From positions 1,550,001 through 1,614,000 of the forward strand of contig NZ_AP018439.1 of the NCBI RefSeq assembly GCF_009937955.1: DNA of 64,000 nt. Direction: 5' to 3'. Each line of letters starts with the position of its first letter. The first letter of the stretch is position 1. The notes under the pieces were generated by a model. The model was not told the origin of the DNA, ran no database searches, and saw nothing but the letters and a program-made list of their open reading frames with translations. Both the position numbers and the translations under genes were made by a program. This document shows positions 1-11,290 of this stretch, in pieces. This stretch comes from Undibacterium sp. KW1. GTDB taxonomy: Bacteria > Pseudomonadota > Gammaproteobacteria > Burkholderiales > Burkholderiaceae_D.

Positions 1-404
1 GTGCGCTCGCGCACAGTCTTGCCGCGCTCCAGCACGATAGGGTTAAAACCCATTTCTGCCAGCAGCAGTGCAACAAACAAACCACAAGGCCCAAAGCCGA
101 TCACGACCGGGCGTTTAAATGGCTTGCCATCCGCATGCGTGACAAACTTATAGGACGTATCTGGCGTCTCCGACAGCTTCGTGCGGTTTTTGTGGCTGGC
201 CAGCAAGGCCGCTTCATTCGTCGTCTCTACATCGATTGTATAGATCAAAATGATCGAGGTCTTTTTCCGCGCATCATAGCTACGGCGGAATACCGTAAAA
301 TTAATCAGTTCTTTTTCTGTAATTCCCAATTCCTTCAGCACGGCTATTTTCAGCTCGTCTTCGGCATGGTCCAGCGGGAGTTGTAAATCGGTAATGCGCA
401 ACAT
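1..404 (-). CDS. FAD-dependent dehydrogenase (COG2509-like), 5' part only
   Basis: The gene runs off the left edge, so only the first ~134 residues are present. The start ATG (404-402) opens with MLRITDLQLPLDHAEDEL. The N-terminal ~90 residues match the substrate-independent lead domain of the COG2509 'uncharacterised FAD-dependent dehydrogenase' family. They are followed by a dinucleotide-binding motif, VVIGFGPCGLFVALLLAEMG, and then an acidic residue on strand 2 (LERG), as in FAD-binding Rossmann folds. The family is flavin-binding and cytosolic; its substrate is not established. A nested dyad (421-479) lies directly upstream. The identification rests on the Rossmann motif and overall family resemblance; the C-terminal half cannot be checked. 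Confidence 0.8.
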   Translation of the reverse strand, partial: MLRITDLQLPLDHAEDELKIAVLKELGITEKELINFTVFRRSYDARKKTSIILIYTIDVETTNEAALLASHKNRTKLSETPDTSYKFVTHADGKPFKRPVVIGFGPCGLFVALLLAEMGFNPIVLERGKTVRER

Positions 405-420
405 AAATTCGGTCCGTATA

Positions 421-479
421 ACACTAATAGCGAATGATCTGCTTACATATGTATATATAAGCAGATGTTGTATTAGTGG
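421..479. promoter_or_regulatory. Nested inverted repeat upstream of the FAD dehydrogenase
   Basis: Two nested perfect arm pairs are visible: CACTAATA (422-429) with TATTAGTG (471-478), and inside them ATCTGCTTA (437-445) with TAAGCAGAT (458-466). It begins 18 nt upstream of the start codon at 404, where an operator or a 5'-UTR hairpin would act. No regulator is recognisable, so function is inference. Confidence 0.4.
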
Positions 480-605
480 TTTGATGAATCCGCTATTTTA
501 CCCGCATGTGCATTGATATACGGATTTCCTTGCGAGGAAAGCCGATGTTAACCAGGTATGCAAAATCAATTTTGTATCAAACAGAGAATTTCGCAAAGCC
601 GTAAA

Positions 606-726
606 ACTCCTTCCCCTTCAAGGGGATGAAGTCGGGATTTCACAAAGCCTGCTTTGTGCCGACAAAATCCAAGCCGCCTATGAGCGGCGCAGTGGAGGGC
701 TTAGGGTGAGGATGAGTTCCGGTCGA
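606..726 (+). repeat. Structured intergenic repeat, family A, copy 1
   Basis: About 120 bp closely related to a second copy at 38134-38250. Three hairpins can be drawn: CCCCTT/AAGGGG (613-626), an outer GTCGG/CCGAC stem enclosing CACAAAGC/GCTTTGTG (631-665), and GCCGC/GCGGC (673-688). The unpaired block GCGCAGTGGA that follows is identical in both copies. The stems differ between copies by paired changes. There is no coding potential. Confidence 0.7.
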
Positions 727-763
727 TCAGCGAAATCAGCGCTATATAGATAGCCCTCGAACC

Positions 764-800
764 CGTCGCTCCTGCGCAAGCAGGAGCCCAGCGTCGATCG
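764..800 (+). repeat. Dispersed repeat, family B, copy 1
   Basis: The core GTCGCTCCTGCGCAAGCAGG followed by AGCCCAGCG recurs with variations at 8670-8705 (inverted), 8824-8861 and, in part, 49204-49227 (inverted). CTCCTGC and GCAGGAG form a short hairpin. It is a small palindromic intergenic repeat of unknown role. Confidence 0.55.
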
Positions 801-1105
801 TGAATGAGGCGTGATGTCCGTTCACAGACATTCCATAAATAATAAGAAAGCAAAAGGGTGCGCGCAGCGCACCCCTTGATTATGCTTTTTCTACAAACGC
901 CCTAAATAATTTACGCCAGGGTCTTGCAAAGGGGAGAGGAAGTTTGCTATAGTTCGCCTCCCGCTGAAGAGCGGGAGAGAAGAGAAGCAAAGCTGGAGAT
1001 TGGGCGGAGAAGTTAAAAGCTGCGGAAAGATCTGGTTGCTGTGAATAGTTTGCAACGGTTTAGCTAGTTCGCAAGAACGAAACAAAACGAAATGAGTTGC
1101 AGGTG
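801..1105. other. Noncoding stretch before the rRNA promoter
   Basis: No credible gene is seen here. The one open frame (complement of 891-1085) lacks a ribosome binding site and family features. The stretch may hold upstream activating sites for the rRNA promoter, but none can be named. Confidence 0.5.
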
Positions 1106-1134
1106 TTGACAGCGGCGAATAAGTGCTTCATAAT
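1106..1134 (+). promoter_or_regulatory. rRNA operon promoter (sigma-70 type)
   Basis: A consensus -35 TTGACA (1106-1111) and a -10 CATAAT (1129-1134) are separated by 17 nt. Transcription would begin near 1141, giving a leader of about 290 nt before 16S, which is normal for an rrn operon. A further upstream promoter is possible but not evident. Confidence 0.8.
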
Positions 1135-1218
1135 CTCGTTTCTCTGCTGCTGACGCACACAACGCTGCGACGCAAAACTGGATGAATAAGTAGTCCGGTT
1201 AGGTAGAAAAGATTTAGG

Positions 1219-1229
1219 TTCTTTAACAA
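1219..1229 (+). promoter_or_regulatory. boxA antitermination site in the rrn leader
   Basis: TTCTTTAACAA matches the boxA element used by the NusB/NusE antitermination complex on rRNA operons. A second copy (GTTCTTTAACAA) lies at 3334-3345, ahead of 23S. Confidence 0.75.
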
Positions 1230-1254
1230 TTAACAGTCAATAAATGTGGGCACT
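1230..1254 (+). other. 16S pre-rRNA processing stem, 5' arm
   Basis: This 25-nt arm is complementary (two mismatched positions) to 2981-3005, just beyond the 16S 3' end. Together they form the long stem that closes the 16S precursor and is normally cut by RNase III. Confidence 0.75.
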
Positions 1255-1433
1255 TGGTGAAGCGCACCATTCGATCTAGGTTGAATGGAATGCTTAAATA
1301 ATATAGCAAGTGTTCACAAGAAATAACAAAGCAAGACGATGATTCAGAGATGAGTCATTGAACTGTCAGTATTTTGAGTGAGCGATGTGTCAGTCACATG
1401 ACACAGTTCAGAAATGAACACAAAACAGAGATT

Positions 1434-2964
<1,531 letters not shown>

Positions 2965-3050
2965 GAGTAGCGCGTAGTTAAGTGTCCACACTTATTGACT
3001 GTTAATGATAATGAACAGAGAACACAGGTAAGAGATCATGTTCCCGAAAA

Positions 3051-3126
3051 GGGGGATTAGCTCAGCTGGGAGAGCACCTGCTTTGCAAGCAGGGGGTCGT
3101 CGGTTCGATCCCGTCATCCTCCACCA
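3051..3126 (+). tRNA. tRNA-Ala (anticodon TGC)
   Basis: A complete cloverleaf of 76 nt: acceptor GGGGGAT pairs with ATCCTCC, the anticodon stem CCTGC/GCAGG encloses TTTGCAA, the T loop is GGTTCGATC, and the CCA is encoded. It is one of two tRNAs in the 16S-23S spacer and is the first of the pair here, the reverse of the E. coli Ile-Ala order. Confidence 0.97.
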
Positions 3127-3152
3127 AGATTCTGGTAGAAGTAATAGGAATC

Positions 3153-3229
3153 GGGTCTGTAGCTCAGTTGGTTAGAGCACCGTGTTGATAACGCGGGGGT
3201 CGTTGGTTCGAGCCCAACCAGACCCACCA
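3153..3229 (+). tRNA. tRNA-Ile (anticodon GAT)
   Basis: A complete cloverleaf of 77 nt with acceptor GGGTCTG/CAGACCC, anticodon loop TTGATAA in a CCGTG/CGCGG stem, T loop GGTTCGAGC and encoded CCA. It is the second tRNA in the rrn spacer and is co-transcribed with the rRNAs. Confidence 0.97.
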
Positions 3230-3333
3230 CAAGATCTCGACAGTGCAAACGTAAGTCAGTGCATAGTAAGAATAGAGCACAGAGATTTAGGTTTGTACTT
3301 TCAAAGCGAAAGACATAGTAATAAGTAGTTCTC

Positions 3334-3345
3334 GTTCTTTAACAA
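3334..3345 (+). promoter_or_regulatory. boxA antitermination site ahead of 23S
   Basis: GTTCTTTAACAA repeats the leader boxA (1219-1229). The rest of the 3230-3642 spacer holds the 5' arm of the 23S processing stem and no other feature I can name. Confidence 0.7.
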
Positions 3346-3365
3346 TTTAGAAGAAGTAAAGTAGA
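3343..3365 (+). other. 23S pre-rRNA processing stem, 5' arm
   Basis: This 23-nt arm is complementary (two mismatches) to 6684-6706 downstream of the 23S gene. The pair closes the 23S precursor as an RNase III stem. Confidence 0.7.
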
Positions 3366-3642
3366 AATAATCAAAATTATTTCTGTAAAGAGAGGTTGGT
3401 GAGTCAGCAATGACGAGCTAATCGAATTTATGGAAGGGTTGTGATTGTATCGAACAAACATAGTATTAAAAAGCGAGTTTGAAAAAGCTGTCGAAAGACA
3501 AGTTTTAGAAAAAATCAAATTCCTTGAGATACGGCAAACGCTAAAGTAATACTCATAAGTAGTAAAGAACTATAACCGGTTTTTGGTGATGAACCTGGGA
3601 TTGAAGAGATTCGATAACAGACACCAGAAGCTAACGTTATAG

Positions 3643-6514
<2,872 letters not shown>

Positions 6515-6757
6515 TATAACCTTAGCAGGTAATAGGCTACGACAAGTATTGTGAAGTGTTTGCGAAATGTGCTAGCTGTGGAAACAGCAGGCAAGTTCGA
6601 CAGCAGTCACAACCACTACCTCAAGCGATGGTCTCGCTTGGGGTAACAAAACAAATTTGATTAGTGCGAATAAGATCGCACACTCTACTTAACTTCTTCT
6701 GAATTGGATTTGTTGCCAGCTACAAAACAACGTAGCGATCAACGAATCAACAAGTTA

Positions 6758-6872
6758 TGCCTGATGACCATAGCTAATCGGTACCACCCCTTCCCATCCC
6801 GAACAGGACCGTGAAACGATTACGCGCCAATGATAGTGCTGCAACCAGTGTGAAAGTAGGTTATCGTCAGGC
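6758..6872 (+). rRNA. rrf: 5S ribosomal RNA
   Basis: The 5' TGCCTGATGACC pairs with the 3' GTCAGGC. The conserved CCCATCCCGAACAGGACCGTG and GCCAATGATAGTG blocks are present. At about 115 nt it lies in the normal position after 23S. Confidence 0.95.
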
Positions 6873-6886
6873 TTTTATTCCGCATA

Positions 6887-6920
6887 CCCCCACACAAGCT
6901 ATTGTGTGGGGGTTTTGCTT
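6887..6920 (+). terminator. Rho-independent terminator of the rRNA operon
   Basis: A perfect 11-bp stem CCCCCACACAA (6887-6897) / TTGTGTGGGGG (6902-6912) with loop GCTA is followed by TTTTGCTTTTG. It stands 14 nt after 5S. Confidence 0.92.
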
Positions 6921-6966
6921 TTGCGCGAACGGAAATGCATCGGGCCGTAGCAAACAAAAACTACGT

Positions 6967-7070
6967 CAAGACCTCTCAACACAGAGGCACGGAGACACAG
7001 AGGGGCACTGAGAAAGGCAAAAGCAGCAAAAAACGAAGAGAAATCTCTACTTTTACTCTGTGTCTTTGGT
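6967..7070 (+). repeat. ACACAGAG-type dispersed repeat, copy 1
   Basis: CAAGACCTCTCAACACAGAG followed by GGAGACACAGAGG and an AGAAAGG block matches, in reverse complement, the element at 49267-49333. The second half (CTCTGTGTCTTTGG, 7057-7070) is partly complementary to the first, so the unit may fold on itself. It lies between the rrn terminator and the IS element. There is no coding potential. Confidence 0.6.
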
Positions 7071-7126
7071 TTTTTTTATTTCATTCTTTGGACTATATAG
7101 CTCCACTACCGCAGTAGGGTAATGAA

Positions 7127-7139
7127 ATGGACGCCCCCC
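7127..7139 (+). repeat. IS left inverted repeat
   Basis: ATGGACGCCCCCC is the exact reverse complement of 8587-8599. Confidence 0.88.
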
Positions 7140-7205
7140 TCCCAAACGGCATCGTGATGTGCCAAAGTAGAGTTTCGACAAACTACTTAACAGAAGGGAA
7201 GCGTC

Positions 7206-8246
7206 ATGGAAAAGATTACCGTAATTGGGCTGGATTTGGCAAAGAGTATTTTTCAAGTTCATGGTGCCAATGCCCGAGGCAAGAAGCTGCTGTCGAAGAA
7301 ACTCAAGCGTAGCGAAGTCATGGGATTCTTTGCATCACAGCCACCGTGCCTGGTAGGCATGGAAGCCTGCGGAGGAGCTCACGAATGGGCGCGGCAGATC
7401 CAGTCACTTGGGCATGATGTCAAACTGATGGCACCCCAGTACGTCAAAGGCTTTGTACAAGGAAACAAGACCGATGCCAGAGATGCCGCAGGTATCGCAG
7501 AAGCAGCAGTAAGAGAAAGTATCCAGAGAGTGACGATACGCAGCCGTGAAGAACAACAGATACAAGCCCTGCACAGAGTAAGAGAAGCCTGGGTCAAACA
7601 CCGTACTGCGACCGCCAACCAGATACGGGGCCTGCTCGCTGAGTTTGGTCAGATACTCACTCCCGGCCTGCGCCACCTGCGCCGTGAAGTCGCCCTCTGG
7701 CAAGAGCAAAGCCGCGGCATGCTCGGCATACTCAACGGCCTGGTCGATGAGTTACTGCAGTATCTCAGTGAGTTAGAAGAAAGAATTGGTCAAGTAGAGA
7801 AACAGATCAAACAAGTACTGCAAAGCAATCCCGCCTGCAAACTGATAGAAACCATCCCCGGCGTAGGCGTCCTCACCGCCACCGCCATCATCGGCAGCTT
7901 TGGACGGGCAGAGAACTTTACAGAAGGACGCAAGTTTGCCAATGCCCTGGGGCTGACACCGAGGGAACACAGCAGTGGTGGCAAACAAGTTCTGCTGGGG
8001 CTCAGCAAGCGAGGCAATGGTTATGTACGCAAACTCCTCGTCCATGGGGCCAGGTCCGTCTTGCAGGCCAGGATCAACAAACCGGCCTATGCCGAAGACT
8101 GGGTCGTAAAACTGGCCAAAAGGCGGGGACACAACATCGCCGTGTGCGCTCTGGCAGCCAAGAATGCCAGGAGGATCTGGGCGATGCTGCAGAGCGGAGA
8201 AGTATTCCGTGCTGATCATGCGCAGACCAACGACGTCTGCACATGA
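7206..8246 (+). CDS. IS110-family transposase (DEDD recombinase)
   Basis: 346 residues, full length for the family. The N-terminal RuvC-like DEDD domain shows GLDLAKSIF (Asp at ~9), GMEACGGAHEWA (Glu at ~52) and NKTDARDA (two Asp at ~90). A coiled central region follows (about 170-205). The C-terminal transposase_20 domain (IPGVGVLTA, then NALGLTPREHSSGGK and KRGNGYVRKLLVHGAR) carries the serine used in strand exchange. The start is supported by AAGGGAAG about 7 nt upstream. The protein excises and inserts the element through a circular intermediate, guided in this family by an element-encoded RNA. The frame is intact, so the element may be active. Confidence 0.95.
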   Translation: MEKITVIGLDLAKSIFQVHGANARGKKLLSKKLKRSEVMGFFASQPPCLVGMEACGGAHEWARQIQSLGHDVKLMAPQYVKGFVQGNKTDARDAAGIAEAAVRESIQRVTIRSREEQQIQALHRVREAWVKHRTATANQIRGLLAEFGQILTPGLRHLRREVALWQEQSRGMLGILNGLVDELLQYLSELEERIGQVEKQIKQVLQSNPACKLIETIPGVGVLTATAIIGSFGRAENFTEGRKFANALGLTPREHSSGGKQVLLGLSKRGNGYVRKLLVHGARSVLQARINKPAYAEDWVVKLAKRRGHNIAVCALAAKNARRIWAMLQSGEVFRADHAQTNDVCT

Positions 8247-8255
8247 TCAGCACGG
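8207..8255 (+). other. Long hairpin spanning the transposase stop codon
   Basis: CCGTGCTGATCATG (8207-8220) is exactly complementary to CATGATCAGCACGG (8242-8255). Inside, GCAGAC (8222-8227) pairs with GTCTGC (8235-8240). The result is a ~20-bp stem with one mismatch and a 7-nt loop. The TGA stop (8244-8246) lies in the 3' arm. No clear U tract follows, so it is probably not a simple terminator; it may mark the 5' edge of the guide RNA or regulate the transposase. Confidence 0.7.
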
Positions 8256-8586
8256 TTTGAAAGAACAGTAGCAACCACAAAGCAGGGGCGAGGCAGGAAG
8301 CCAGGTGAAGTAAAAACGTCATGCAGTAGCAGGAAAAATAGCAGCAAAGACAAAGAAACGGAGCACACCACCGATTGTTTGGGCAAACTCAAATGAAGAC
8401 AGGACAGGTCAGACCGGGATGGTCAATAGCTCGTTCGGCGCACTGTGCGATCAGCACGATAGGGTGATTGAGCGACCATCAGCGTATTTCATCATGCGTC
8501 AGCAGTCATCAAGCGGCTGCAATAAAGACCGAATGTATGGCTGCAATCGACTATGTCAGGTTTAATTTGAAAATGCTCTTGCAAAT
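8247..8586 (+). ncRNA. Probable guide (bridge/seek) RNA region of the IS
   Basis: This is a 340-nt noncoding stretch between the transposase stop and the right inverted repeat. In IS1111-group elements the RNA that specifies donor and target DNA is transcribed from this side. The sequence has no credible ORF. The motif GATCAGCAC from the stop-codon hairpin recurs at 8451-8459. RNA boundaries and loops cannot be set by eye. Confidence 0.5.
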
Positions 8587-8599
8587 GGGGGGCGTCCAT
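8587..8599 (-). repeat. IS right inverted repeat
   Basis: GGGGGGCGTCCAT is the exact reverse complement of 7127-7139. Confidence 0.88.
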
Positions 8600-8669
8600 G
8601 TATGCGCCGTGCGCACCAGCCGTCTGATCACTTATTCCCCCTCTTGATCACCGGCACGGTTCATCGACC

Positions 8670-8705
8670 AACGACACTGGGCTCCAGCCTGCGCTGGAGC
8701 GACGA
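8670..8705 (-). repeat. Dispersed repeat, family B, copy 2 (inverted)
   Basis: Contains CTGGGCTCCAGCCTGCGCTG and GAGCGACGA, the reverse complement of copy 3 (8824-8861) with a few differences. The two copies are inverted about 120 bp apart and could pair. Confidence 0.55.
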
Positions 8706-8823
8706 ATTTGAGGCTGGCTCTCTTACAACCTGTGCGACTGGCTGCCAGCATCGCTACCATTGTTGACGCTGTCGCTCAAATCTTTGCATCCGCATGCGCG
8801 TGTTTCAACGTGAAAACTTAACA

Positions 8824-8861
8824 TCGTCGCTCCAGCGCAGGCAAGAGCCCAGCGGCGTTCG
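8824..8861 (+). repeat. Dispersed repeat, family B, copy 3
   Basis: TCGTCGCTCCAGCGCAGGCA followed by AGAGCCCAGCGGCGTTCGT resembles copies at 764-800 and, inverted, at 8670-8705. The wider 8600-9193 interval holds these repeats and no gene I can support. Confidence 0.55.
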
Positions 8862-9193
8862 TGGATTAACGGAGGCGTCCGCTTCAGGATATGCACTTGT
8901 CCAGTCACTAAATTGGGGCGTATTTTGAGCATTCGTTGTGATAAATTTATGTGAAACTATCAACTCATCGCTGTAACTCAGGTAGAGGTTGACATGTTGA
9001 AACCACCACTGCGCAAGCTGGTGATCTAAAGTCAAAGCTCAAAAAGCGAACTCGCGAGGTATAAACTGATGCCTCCTGTACTATGGATACGATTTTCAAT
9101 ATCCACTCATCAGTTTAAGCATACCGTTAATCGACTAGCTTTTGATTCCAGGATGCAATTACGCATATCATGTCTGAAACTAAGGTGACAAAA

Positions 9194-9777
9194 ATGACCA
9201 ACAAACATCAAAACCGATCTGAGCGGCAAAGCGGGTACACAATTATTGAAGTGATGATTGTTGTTGCCATTATCGGCATTATTTCAGTATTTGCAGTACC
9301 CCAGTTCAGGAACATGCTCAGTGGTGGCCGTGTAAGGACTACGACAGATTCACTGTTGCATGATCTGCTTCTGGTAAAGACTATTGCACGTGAGCGGGGG
9401 GCGGTGTAGTGATCTGCAAGAGCGATAACCCAGAAGCTGCGATACCGGCATGTTCTGCTGTGGCGAGCAATGCACTAGGCAATACTGGCTGGGCAGGTGG
9501 CTGGATTGCCTTCAAGGATGCAAACATTGACGGGCAATTTAATGCTGGCGATAGTTTGTTGTTCGTTCAACCTGCAACCATGCGGGCTTTTACTGAAGGC
9601 TCTGTTGTTCCAAATCCAAATGTACAGGCGCTGACTTTTAATGCGACAGGGCAAAATATGGGAGGGGCAGTGCAATTTTACGTGAAAGGTAATGACCCAG
9701 ATGTAACTCGGAACCGTTATGTATGCGTCGGCATTGGGGGGCGGATAATGGTTTCAAAAACCGCTGCCTGTAATTGA
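9194..9777 (+). pseudogene. fimT: GspH/FimT-type minor pseudopilin, frameshifted
   Basis: The first frame (ATG 9194, preceded by AAGGTGA) encodes a class III prepilin signal, QSG/YTIIE with Glu at +5, then a hydrophobic helix and the start of the pseudopilin domain. It stops at TAG 9407-9409. The rest (VICKSDNPEAA... to TGA 9777), typical of GspH/FimT C-termini and ending in a Cys-containing strand, is in another frame from about 9409. One extra G in the G6 tract 9396-9401 would restore a continuous ~195-residue protein (ARERGGGVVICKSDN). So this is either a real one-base deletion, phase variation or a sequencing error. It would prime type IV pilus assembly at the inner membrane and heads the pilVWX-Y1-E cluster. 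Confidence 0.8.
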
Positions 9778-9791
9778 GAATTGAGAGCGTC

Positions 9792-10328
9792 ATGAAACAA
9801 CATATATTGAACAAGCAGGCCGGTGCGTCGATGGTGGAGATTGTTGTGACGATCATTATCATTGCAATTGGTTTGCTGGGCGTCGCCAGTTTGCAGGCAA
9901 ACACGATGCGGTACTTAAAAGTTGCCAATCAACGCACCGAGGCTACTCAGGCCGCATATGATTTGAGTGAGCGCATGCGTGCAAATGGTCAGGGTGTCAA
10001 AAATTCTGTCACTGGCGCAGCATCATACACTTACACGACAGCCTATGCGACGACGGTTACAAGCTTGCCTGCCATGCCGACTTGCGGCGGTCCCCGTTGC
10101 ACTCCTGCTGAGGTTGCTGCTATCGATATCAATGACTGGCTGAGAGGCTTATCAAATCGCCTGACAGATGGTGCGGGGTATATCGTGCCAGTCGCACCGA
10201 CAGGGTACGATGTTGTCGTGATGTGGAAGGAAGCTAACCTGACTATTGTTGACCCAGCATGCCCTACGGCTACCGCTCCGGCACCTGGTATAGGTGTGCG
10301 TTGTTTCACTGTCAGGTTTTCGCCATAA
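9792..10328 (+). CDS. pilV: Type IV pilus minor pilin PilV
   Basis: 178 residues. The class III leader ends AG/ASMVE with Glu at +5, followed by a long hydrophobic helix (VVTIIIIAIGLLGVASL). Then come the PilV-typical 'RYLKVANQRTEATQAAYDLSERMRAN' block, a variable Gly/Thr-rich middle and a Cys-containing C-terminus (CFTVRFSP). The start is ATG 9792 with GAGAG just upstream; an in-frame TTG at 9774 is less likely. It lies 14 nt after the fimT stop and 11 nt before pilW. Minor pilins PilV/W/X/E form the priming complex at the pilus tip and are processed by the prepilin peptidase PilD. Confidence 0.9.
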   Translation: MKQHILNKQAGASMVEIVVTIIIIAIGLLGVASLQANTMRYLKVANQRTEATQAAYDLSERMRANGQGVKNSVTGAASYTYTTAYATTVTSLPAMPTCGGPRCTPAEVAAIDINDWLRGLSNRLTDGAGYIVPVAPTGYDVVVMWKEANLTIVDPACPTATAPAPGIGVRCFTVRFSP

Positions 10329-10339
10329 CTGAGGTAAAT

Positions 10340-11290
10340 ATGAAAATGACGAATTTACGCGATCAGCAAGGCCGGACTTTAGTGGAGTTGATGATCTCCC
10401 TTGCAATTGGTTTAATTATCATGTTGGCTGTTAGTACTTTGTATGTGACCAATACACAGACGTACAGGGTAACCGATGACAAAGCGCTCATGGAAGAAGA
10501 TGGCCGCCTGGCTTTGGCTACTTTGGCATTCAATATAAGAATGGCAGGATATGGACAACTGACAAACGGGTCGCCTTCTTTGATTGCTGGCGGTGGTTTT
10601 ACTAATTATACGGGGGCAGGCCAGGCGATCGAAGGGTGTACAGGGGGCTTCTCTTCAGCTACTGCCGTTCCCCCTGTGTGCGCCGGTGGTACCAACCCCG
10701 ACTCATTTCTGATCCGGTATGTGATTGATGGCCTCAATTCAAATTCCAGCGGTGGTGTTCCGGCAGATTGTTTGGGGCAGGCGGTTACAACAGTGCCTGC
10801 GATTGTTGAAAATCGCTTTTATGTTCAGCTAAATCCTGTAACAGGGCGCAGGGAGCTCTATTGTGCAGGGAATGGCGGCACGGTACCTGGTGCAACCAAT
10901 GTTTTACCTGGGCAACCTATAGCAGATAACGTTGTCGATATGAAAGTAACCTATGGTTACGATCAGGATGATAATCAATCTGTTGATGGCTTTTATACTG
11001 CGGCGCAGTTGACAGATGTAGCAACGACTGTACCCATGCCAGACTATCAAGTTAAGGATCCATTAACGGTGCCCGCTGAAACCAGGGCACTTATGACGAA
11101 CCGCTTCTTTAAAGTTCTTTCTGCGAGGGTTTGTCTAGTGATGCGATCTGCTAACGATAACATTACGCCAACAGCACAAAAATATCGTGACTGTAGCGGC
11201 AATCTTGTCACTGCAACTGACAAAAGATTATATGCAGCTTTTTCTAGTGTCATTTCTTTGCGTGGCCGCACGAATGGGAGAACCTTATGA
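10340..11290 (+). CDS. pilW: Type IV pilus minor pilin PilW
   Basis: 316 residues. The leader QQG/RTLVE fits prepilin peptidase cleavage, followed by LMISLAIGLIIMLAVSTLYV. The 'EEDGRLALATLAFNIRMAGYGQ' segment is diagnostic for PilW; several Cys pairs follow in the C-terminal half. The ATG at 10340 is chosen over an upstream in-frame codon at 10259 because GAGG stands 5 nt before it and the leader then has normal length. It overlaps pilX by 4 nt (ATGA), so the two are translationally coupled. It acts in the pilus-tip priming complex with PilV, PilX and PilY1. Confidence 0.92.
   Translation: MKMTNLRDQQGRTLVELMISLAIGLIIMLAVSTLYVTNTQTYRVTDDKALMEEDGRLALATLAFNIRMAGYGQLTNGSPSLIAGGGFTNYTGAGQAIEGCTGGFSSATAVPPVCAGGTNPDSFLIRYVIDGLNSNSSGGVPADCLGQAVTTVPAIVENRFYVQLNPVTGRRELYCAGNGGTVPGATNVLPGQPIADNVVDMKVTYGYDQDDNQSVDGFYTAAQLTDVATTVPMPDYQVKDPLTVPAETRALMTNRFFKVLSARVCLVMRSANDNITPTAQKYRDCSGNLVTATDKRLYAAFSSVISLRGRTNGRTL

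Larger units (their letters stand above)
7127..8599 (+). mobile_element. IS110-family insertion sequence (IS1111-like group), complete
   Basis: The element is about 1.47 kb and bounded by 13-bp inverted repeats: ATGGACGCCCCCC (7127-7139) and GGGGGGCGTCCAT (8587-8599). It encodes one DEDD transposase (7206-8246) and has a long noncoding 3' section (8247-8586). Inverted ends plus a long 3' noncoding region fit the IS1111 subgroup of IS110 rather than the IS110 subgroup proper. No target duplication is expected and none is seen. Outer boundaries could lie a few bases beyond the inverted repeats, because they are often subterminal in this group. Confidence 0.85.
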
